From positions 9,061 to 14,689 of the forward strand of contig DIRK01000014.1 of NCBI GenBank assembly GCA_002427535.1: a DNA stretch of 5,629 bases, given 5' to 3'. The first letter of the stretch is position 1, and each line of letters begins with the position of its first letter. This document shows, one piece after another, positions 1-4,194 of this stretch. The notes beneath the pieces are model-generated. The model worked only from the letters and a program-made list of their open reading frames with translations, did not search any database and was not told where the DNA came from. This DNA is from Mageeibacillus sp. UBA5438 (GTDB taxonomy: Bacteria; Bacillota; Clostridia; Saccharofermentanales; DTU023). A program made the translations under genes and the position numbers.

Positions 1-566
1 GAAGTTTCGGCGCCGCAGCGCTCACATTTGCCGTCAATGACCTCTTCATTGGCGAGCACGATCAGGCAGGCGGGGCACCAGTTGACGGACATTTCCTTTT
101 TGTACGCCAGCCCGTGCTTGAAAAGTTGTAAGAATATCCACTGCGTCCAGCGGTAATAATCGGGGTCGGTGGTGTTGATTTCACGTGACCAGTCAAAGCT
201 GAAGCCCAAAGCCTGCATTTGACTCTTAAAACGGGCGATATTTCTCTTCGTGACGATCGCGGGGTGGATCTTGTGCTCAACCGCGTAGTTCTCCGTCGGC
301 AAACCAAAGGCATCCCAACCCATCGGATAAAGGACATTCCAGCCTTCCAGACGCTTCTTTCGGGCGACCAGATCAAGCGCCGTATAGCTTCTGGGATGCC
401 CCACGTGCAGGCCTTCGCCTGAAGGGTAGGGAAACTCGACCAGACAATAGAATTTTTTCTTTTCCGGAACATCGTTCCCCTGCGGCTGTTCGGCGTGAAA
501 AACGCCTTTTTCTTCCCAGCGGTTCTGCCATTTTTTCTCAATTGAGGCAAAATCGTATCGGTCCAT
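1..566 (-). CDS. leuS: Leucyl-tRNA synthetase, N-terminal part (C-terminus cut by window edge)
   Basis: Cytoplasmic class I aminoacyl-tRNA synthetase that charges tRNA-Leu. The open frame starts at an ATG at 564-566 and runs off the left edge, so 188 residues are visible of the roughly 800-880 usual for the family. Visible landmarks are the EFPYPSGEGLHVGH block (residues 44-57), which holds the HIGH-type ATP-binding signature as HVGH (54-57). GWDAFGLPTENYA (83-95) follows, then FSFDWSREINTTDPDYY (122-138). A zinc-ribbon insertion has NWCPAC (162-167) and CERCG (181-185), so four cysteines (164, 167, 181, 184) for Zn. The start is fixed by a strong AAGGAGG five bases upstream. This zinc-bearing form resembles that of many Clostridia (from memory). 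It follows the redox operon after 79 bases and is probably a housekeeping gene with its own or read-through transcription. No frameshift or missing motif is seen in the visible part. Confidence 0.97.
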   Translation of the reverse strand, partial: MDRYDFASIEKKWQNRWEEKGVFHAEQPQGNDVPEKKKFYCLVEFPYPSGEGLHVGHPRSYTALDLVARKKRLEGWNVLYPMGWDAFGLPTENYAVEHKIHPAIVTKRNIARFKSQMQALGFSFDWSREINTTDPDYYRWTQWIFLQLFKHGLAYKKEMSVNWCPACLIVLANEEVIDGKCERCGAET

Positions 567-571
567 TTTAT

Positions 572-578
572 CCTCCTT
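572..578 (-). promoter_or_regulatory. Shine-Dalgarno of leuS (AAGGAGG)
   Basis: The minus strand reads AAGGAGG, then five bases (ATAAA), then ATG. It is the strongest ribosome-binding site in the window. It supports initiation at 566 and independent translation of leuS, unlike the closely packed upstream genes. Confidence 0.85.
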
Positions 579-619
579 GAAAACGCCCTAAGACGCCCGT
601 CCATTAACGATCGCTCTTA

Positions 620-625
620 ATTATA
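620..625 (-). promoter_or_regulatory. Possible -10 element for leuS
   Basis: In the 79-base gap between the ligase gene and leuS the minus strand carries TATAAT within CGTATATAATTAAG, a perfect sigma-70/sigma-A -10 hexamer about 54 bases before the leuS start codon. No convincing -35 lies 16-18 bases upstream: TAACCT and ATAACC are poor matches to TTGACA. There is no TGn extended -10. I see no T-box leader and no room for one. The CCTTTTTTAAGG just upstream is a short palindrome without a GC-rich stem and is not a credible terminator. leuS may therefore have a weak promoter or be co-transcribed. Confidence 0.35.
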
Positions 626-645
626 TACGAAAGCCTTAAAAAAGG

Positions 646-1584
646 TTATGAGGATTGGCGCCGTACCGAAAGGATGCGAGGAATCTGACTCCCGCAAGGA
701 CAGCGCTCCGTCGTAATCACCGCCCGGTCACCTGTCCGGTAACGGATAAAGGGCATGCCCCGTCGCGTCAAGGTGGTCACAAAAAGCTCTCCCTTATCAC
801 CGATTATTTCAAAATAAAGATCATTTTCACGGATATGCATCCCCTGATGCGCCTCACATTCCACCGCCCCGCCAAGTCCCGTCTCCGTCATCCCGTAATG
901 GTCAAAGATCTCGGCGCCCCACCATTTCTTCAAGCGGTCCCGCATGGACTGATCGAGCAATTCACTGCTTGTCAGTACAGAACGAACCGACATCCCCTTT
1001 GTAAGTGATGCGGCATCGACCACCCAGGACGCGGGCCCGCACACAAGATCGAAGGGATGAACCGAAAACAGTGCCGGTGCCTCCTCAACGGTTGACGCCA
1101 GAACGGTTAGCCCCAAACGAGTAAGGGCCGTGCTTAAAAGCGCGCCGACACTGTCGGGGGTTTTAGCCGGGAATAAGATAAGCGCCCGATCCCCCGCCCC
1201 GCACATAATCTTCATGCCGTGGTGAAAAAAATCTAAGGTGAGATGGATGTCTTCTTGCGTAAAAAAAACACGCTTCGGCGCTTCCGTCGTCCCCGAAGTC
1301 TCAAGGGTCACTATCCGCGAAATCTCCTTAGGGTTGACGCACAAAAAGTCGTGGGGGCGCTCGACCAGATCCCGTTCCGAAATCGTAGGAAGGCACTTGA
1401 AATCTTCCCATGTGGCCGGTGTTTCAAAGTCCTGGTAAAGCGCCCGATACCATTTCGAATGCATCTTGGCTTCGTCAAAAAGCCCTTGTATTTTTTCCAA
1501 CTGGAAACGGGCCACGGCCTTTCGATCCATAGGGTCAAGGCCGTGCTTATCCCATATCCAGCGGTCAAGGGATGTCGTCTTCAT
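646..1584 (-). CDS. Short AMP-forming CoA ligase (PaaK/DVU_1553-like) lacking the C-terminal domain
   Basis: 312-residue member of the adenylate-forming superfamily, closest by eye to phenylacetate-CoA ligase/F390 synthetase-like proteins and the DVU_1553 family of this cluster. The expected chemistry is carboxylate activation with ATP to an acyl-AMP, then transfer to CoA or another thiol; the substrate is unknown. Motifs seen are the phosphate-binding loop TSGTTEAPK (96-104), with Glu where Gly is usual, YGMTE (230-234), VECEAHQGMHIREND (241-255), RYRTGD (281-286) and CPCG (295-298). The protein stops about 14 residues after CPCG. PaaK-type enzymes are usually about 430 residues and carry a further C-terminal lid domain with the catalytic lysine. 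That domain is absent, and the 79 bases before leuS cannot encode it. The start lies two bases after the radical SAM stop codon with no visible Shine-Dalgarno, so translation is probably coupled. An adenylation-only or inactive role is possible. Confidence 0.88.
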   Translation of the reverse strand: MKTTSLDRWIWDKHGLDPMDRKAVARFQLEKIQGLFDEAKMHSKWYRALYQDFETPATWEDFKCLPTISERDLVERPHDFLCVNPKEISRIVTLETSGTTEAPKRVFFTQEDIHLTLDFFHHGMKIMCGAGDRALILFPAKTPDSVGALLSTALTRLGLTVLASTVEEAPALFSVHPFDLVCGPASWVVDAASLTKGMSVRSVLTSSELLDQSMRDRLKKWWGAEIFDHYGMTETGLGGAVECEAHQGMHIRENDLYFEIIGDKGELFVTTLTRRGMPFIRYRTGDRAVITTERCPCGSQIPRILSVRRQSS

Positions 1585-1586
1585 GA

Positions 1587-2942
1587 CTATTTGTGACGGT
1601 ACAGCGTCTTCCCGTTTTGGGCGCTCAGGTTATAGGCGCAAAACGGAATCAATCGGTGGCCGTCCGCGATGTGAATGTAACAGTCGCGCAAACGATCCAA
1701 GTCGAGATTCCACGCGTCCATAAAGGTCATGGCGGAGATGGCAAGCTGACGGTTGTTCAAGGTATCCAGGAAATCGTCAAGGGACGCTGTATCCGACGCA
1801 CTGACTGATTTTAGAGGTCTTGTACGCGCTGTACCCTTCCAAGCTTTCGCGACATAGGCCCTTGCCTGACTGGCCCGATCCGCCGCTTTTGGCAAAGGCG
1901 AACCGCAACCGCAAGAAGACTTTTTCCCCGCAGCTTTCGCGCGGAAGGTATTATCTCGGTCCACAAGAAAACTGCCTGAAAAAGAACAGTAGGCATTCTC
2001 AGCTTCAGCGGGAGAAAAGTCCGTCATCTTCATTTCGCCCCCTGTCTGCTTTTCAATCTCGTAAAGAAGATGCGACAGCGTAAAACGATTCACAGGAGCC
2101 CCTTTGGGGTAACGTCCGGCAAAGGTCATCGGCTGAAAATGCACTCCCGTCACCGTCGGGATATGCTCGGCTGCAAAGCGAAGGATCTGTCCGATCTCTC
2201 CGATATTCACGCCGTGACACAGCGTGGGCACTAAAACGACGCCAATTCCTGCTTTTTGGCAGGCCTCGATGGCTTTTTTCTTGATGTCAAAAAGATCACG
2301 TCCTCTGATTTGTCGGTATACCTCATCGGTGACGCCGTCAAACTGCAAAAACACGCAGTCAAGGCCGGCGTCAGAAAGACTTTGGGCGTAGCCCTCCTCT
2401 TCGGCCAGACGAATACCATTCGTATTCAGCTGGAAGAAGGGATGCCCCATCTTCTTGCCCTCTTGTATAATCCGGGGGACATCGTCCCGGACACTCGGCT
2501 CCCCGCCCGATAATTGAATATTGAGTGGACCCCCGCGCGTCAAAAGGTCGCGCATGGTATCAAGGAGTGATCCGATCGGCGGGTCATCTGCCGCGTCCCC
2601 GCTTGACGCAAAACATATGGGGCAACCCAGATTGCAGCGCTCCGTGATCTCCAACAGGACGCAGCAGCTGTGCTGGCGGTGGGCGGGGCAAAGTCCGCAG
2701 TCAAAAGGACAGCCGTGTTCGACTGAAGTTGCGGGGTTCACGGGCGTCGAAGGCTCTTTGATACGATCCCAGTCTTCATAGGACAGGTGCCCGCCCCAGA
2801 CCTCCACCTCAAAAAACCCGTGCTCGGCACAGGTTTTCTCCATGAAAACAGCCTCTCCCCGTTTCACGCGATCGGCTGTGATTTTCTTCAAGCAGATGGG
2901 ACAGACGCTTTCGGTCTGACTTAAGACGACTCTTTGTGACAT
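1587..2942 (-). CDS. trsS: Radical SAM protein, TrsS family (all-cysteine form)
   Basis: 451-residue radical SAM enzyme; the reaction is unknown. The cluster signature is CNLGCPIC (C103, C107, C110), followed by LSGGEPS with the SAM-contacting GGEP at 146-149. The N-terminus has CPIC (14-17) and C38 in KTCAEHG, resembling a rubredoxin-like centre. Then come CPFDCGLC (78-85), HRQHSCC (88-94) and EITERCNL. This arrangement strongly recalls the Tes/MJ0619 family of archaeal radical SAM enzymes, in which Tes carries a rubredoxin iron and auxiliary [4Fe-4S] clusters besides the SAM cluster. Late cysteines in SSCGCG (about 343-348) and in the C-terminal DCYIHIADG and IPFCAYN segments are candidate auxiliary ligands. 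The TrsS name is from memory of NCBI family annotation, where some members are selenoproteins. Here the frame has no internal TGA and ends in TAG. The ATG has GAGGG seven bases upstream, overlapping the previous gene's stop codon. The neighbouring genes match the DVU_1553-1558 cluster. Confidence 0.88.
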   Translation of the reverse strand: MSQRVVLSQTESVCPICLKKITADRVKRGEAVFMEKTCAEHGFFEVEVWGGHLSYEDWDRIKEPSTPVNPATSVEHGCPFDCGLCPAHRQHSCCVLLEITERCNLGCPICFASSGDAADDPPIGSLLDTMRDLLTRGGPLNIQLSGGEPSVRDDVPRIIQEGKKMGHPFFQLNTNGIRLAEEEGYAQSLSDAGLDCVFLQFDGVTDEVYRQIRGRDLFDIKKKAIEACQKAGIGVVLVPTLCHGVNIGEIGQILRFAAEHIPTVTGVHFQPMTFAGRYPKGAPVNRFTLSHLLYEIEKQTGGEMKMTDFSPAEAENAYCSFSGSFLVDRDNTFRAKAAGKKSSCGCGSPLPKAADRASQARAYVAKAWKGTARTRPLKSVSASDTASLDDFLDTLNNRQLAISAMTFMDAWNLDLDRLRDCYIHIADGHRLIPFCAYNLSAQNGKTLYRHK

Positions 2943-2949
2943 TTAATAT

Positions 2950-2954
2950 CCCTC
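2950..2954 (-). promoter_or_regulatory. Shine-Dalgarno of the radical SAM gene, overlapping the upstream stop codon
   Basis: The minus strand reads TGAGGGATATTAAATG. The GAGGG element lies seven bases before the ATG and shares its first two bases with the TGA stop of the C-GCAxxG-C-C gene. This fixes the start at 2942 and suggests that ribosomes finishing the upstream gene feed initiation here. Confidence 0.6.
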
Positions 2955-3369
2955 AATCCAATAACTCATACGCTTCCAAAAGCTCGACCATTTTATCGTA
3001 GCCCGCCTCCATGATACCGGGGCACACCGATGTACAAAGCGAAAAATCGCCTCCGATAATGTCAAAGCAGCGGTCGGAGCCGTATTCATCCCGAAACCAA
3101 TTGGCGTAAGAGGCCACAATTTCATCCGCTTTTTCGTGCGGCACTTCCTGCGCGTCCCCTCGCCCCGTAAAAAGCCCTAAGGCGGCAACTCCGCCCGACA
3201 GGACACCGCAACAACTGCCGCTTTTTCCCATACCGGCGTTCAAGCCTGACATGGCGCGCACAAGCTGTGGGTTGTCCTCGCCTAAAAGGTCGAGCGCAAG
3301 TTTCACCATGATCTGCGCACAGGCATAGCCTTGACGGCTGTATTCCAATAACACTCTTTCAAGATCCAT
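2953..3369 (-). CDS. C-GCAxxG-C-C family protein (DVU_1555-like)
   Basis: 138-residue soluble protein with the spaced cysteine layout of the C_GCAxxG_C_C family: C17 in GYACAQ, then GSCCGVLSGGVAALGLFTG (51-69) as the central GCAxxG-type glycine-rich segment with C53 and C54, then C101 in DRCFDIIGG, C112 and C116 in LCTSVCPG. The central motif reads SCCGVLSGG rather than literal GCAxxG, so it is a variant typical of a subgroup rather than the textbook form. The family is generally assumed to bind a metal or an Fe-S cluster, or to act as a thiol redox carrier; its function is not established. There is no signal peptide or membrane segment, so it is cytoplasmic. The start at 3369 has GGAG six bases upstream. 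It begins 12 bases after the methyltransferase stop and ends 10 bases before the radical SAM start, so it belongs to the same operon and probably serves the same pathway. Confidence 0.88.
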   Translation of the reverse strand: MDLERVLLEYSRQGYACAQIMVKLALDLLGEDNPQLVRAMSGLNAGMGKSGSCCGVLSGGVAALGLFTGRGDAQEVPHEKADEIVASYANWFRDEYGSDRCFDIIGGDFSLCTSVCPGIMEAGYDKMVELLEAYELLD

Positions 3370-3375
3370 TTTTTT

Positions 3376-3379
3376 CTCC
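3376..3379 (-). promoter_or_regulatory. Shine-Dalgarno of the C-GCAxxG-C-C gene
   Basis: GGAG lies six bases (all A) before the ATG at 3369, within the 12-base spacer after the methyltransferase TGA. It matters because the two genes share a reading frame across that TGA. The site argues for independent initiation rather than a read-through fusion. Confidence 0.6.
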
Positions 3380-3381
3380 GA

Positions 3382-3975
3382 TCAAGCGGGGCCAATGGCC
3401 CTGTAAACAGCACTGAAATAATCTTTGCCCCTCTCAGAATCCGGGAACTTTTGACCGGTCTCCCAAATCCAGCGGATGGCAAAGTTTTTTAAAGCTTGTC
3501 TTTCGTCCCGCCATTCCAAACGTTCGAAACCATCGAGTTGAAAGGCCTCCCCCTCACAGACATCCGACAGAAGAAACAGCCCCTCTTGTTTTAACACGCG
3601 CCGCACTTCCGCAAGAACAGTCGCCCTATCTTTCAGTAGCGAAAGGCTGCACTCACACAGCGCCGCGTCAAAATAATGATCGTCAAAGGGAAGGGGTTCT
3701 CCGGTATCGCCCTGCCAGCCGTGCCAGCTGTCACCACTGATCGCCTCGTGTTTTTCTTGGGCCCGCAAAATAACCGAATCGCGATCGACTCCAAAAGCGC
3801 TCATACCCAATGTATAAAGGAGCGCGACGCTGTCCCCTGTCCCACAGCAAAGATCTAATATGCGAGATCCTTTTTTAAGGCCGCTTCTTGCTAAAAGTGA
3901 TTCGGTCATTGCCTCGCCGCCCGGGTGGCCCAAGTCGAAGCGGTGCCACTGTTCACTGTCGTACAAATCGGTCAT
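3382..3975 (-). CDS. trsM: Class I SAM-dependent methyltransferase, TrsM/DVU_1556-like
   Basis: 197-residue Rossmann-fold methyltransferase; the methyl acceptor is unknown. It shows an N-terminal HPGGEAMTESLL (17-28), motif I ILDLCCGTGDS (39-49), an acidic strand-2 residue in GVDRD (D64), PLPFDDHYFDAALCECSLS (94-112) covering motif II and the post-motif segment, and EVRRVLKQEGLFLLSD (123-138). The ECSLS block and the C-terminal ERQALKNFAIRWIWE segment fit the DVU_1556 family as I remember it. The start is taken at 3975, not at the longer in-frame ATG at 4059: the extra 28 residues are basic and low-complexity, overlap most of the preceding gene in another frame and resemble no methyltransferase. 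The chosen ATG overlaps the upstream stop as ATGA and has GGAGG four bases before it. The cysteine pair inside motif I (43-44) plus C107 and C109 make the SAM-binding face unusually cysteine-rich. The trsM symbol rests on memory of family naming. Confidence 0.87.
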   Translation of the reverse strand: MTDLYDSEQWHRFDLGHPGGEAMTESLLARSGLKKGSRILDLCCGTGDSVALLYTLGMSAFGVDRDSVILRAQEKHEAISGDSWHGWQGDTGEPLPFDDHYFDAALCECSLSLLKDRATVLAEVRRVLKQEGLFLLSDVCEGEAFQLDGFERLEWRDERQALKNFAIRWIWETGQKFPDSERGKDYFSAVYRAIGPA

Positions 3976-4193
3976 TTGTCCTCCAGCGCGCGCTCCACCT
4001 CTAATATCTTGCCCACCGCCAGCTCTTCCGGTATGAGACTTTGGCCGCAACTCGGGCATTTGGGCATCAGGATGGGGAAATCATTGCCCATGTAATGGAG
4101 CGTCACTTCGCCGTTTTCAAGCGGGACCTGGCATTTGCCGCAGACAAGTTCACCCTCGGTCAGATCAAATATTTCATGGTATTTGTTACTCAT
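3972..4193 (-). CDS. Small CxxC/CxxC redox or metal-binding protein (DVU_1557-like)
   Basis: 73-residue protein with two knuckles, CGKC (18-21) and CPSC (46-49), a layout that can bind one zinc or a rubredoxin-type iron. Between them is a short beta-rich segment (GEVTLHYMGNDFPILMPK). After them comes a helical tail, EELAVGKILEVERALEDK (56-73). It resembles the DVU_1557 family that NCBI calls a redox protein, from memory; whether it carries Fe or Zn cannot be read from sequence. It is cytoplasmic, without a signal peptide. The ATG at 4193 follows the dicluster oxidoreductase stop after a single base and has GGAG ten bases upstream, a rather long spacing. Its own TGA overlaps the methyltransferase ATG by four bases. 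It sits between a large electron-transfer protein and two SAM enzymes, so a role as a small electron carrier or metallochaperone for them is a plausible inference. Confidence 0.88.
   Translation of the reverse strand: MSNKYHEIFDLTEGELVCGKCQVPLENGEVTLHYMGNDFPILMPKCPSCGQSLIPEELAVGKILEVERALEDK
3980..3984 (-). promoter_or_regulatory. Shine-Dalgarno that decides the methyltransferase start
   Basis: The minus strand reads GGAGGACAAATGA. GGAGG precedes the ATG at 3975 by four bases, inside the last codons of the small redox gene whose TGA overlaps this ATG. No comparable site precedes the longer candidate start at 4059. Confidence 0.7.
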
Positions 4194-4194
4194 A

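Noticed and set aside
62..604. 180-codon minus-strand open frame starting at 604
   Set aside because: It overlaps leuS in another frame, its product is arginine/serine/threonine-rich with no motif, and the leuS frame has unmistakable conserved blocks and a strong Shine-Dalgarno.
630..645. CCTTTTTTAAGG palindrome as a terminator after the ligase gene
   Set aside because: The stem is only four base pairs with no GC-rich core and no following U-tract in the transcript, so it is unlikely to stop transcription.
567..645. T-box leader upstream of leuS, as is common for tRNA synthetase genes in Firmicutes
   Set aside because: The gap is only 79 bases; no AGGGUGGNACCGCG-type T-box sequence or antiterminator hairpin is present.
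1243..1596. Plus-strand open frames of 60-117 codons, e.g. 655-1008, 1243-1596 and 4844-5182
   Set aside because: All lie antisense to strongly supported genes, have no convincing ribosome-binding site and give products without recognisable motifs; they are by-products of the real codons on the other strand.
2941..2955. TGA end of the C-GCAxxG-C-C gene as a possible Sec codon
   Set aside because: Reading on in frame gives sequence with no resemblance to the family and runs into the radical SAM gene in another frame; the protein length is already normal.
3367..3384. Possible selenocysteine or read-through fusion: the methyltransferase TGA is in frame with the following C-GCAxxG-C-C gene
   Set aside because: A GGAG site six bases before the ATG explains separate initiation, no SECIS-like hairpin is evident just after the TGA, and both proteins look complete on their own.
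3976..4059. 28-residue N-terminal extension of the methyltransferase from an ATG at 4059
   Set aside because: The extension lies inside the small CxxC gene in another frame, reads as basic glycine-rich sequence and has no Shine-Dalgarno, whereas the ATG at 3975 has GGAGG and overlaps the upstream stop codon.
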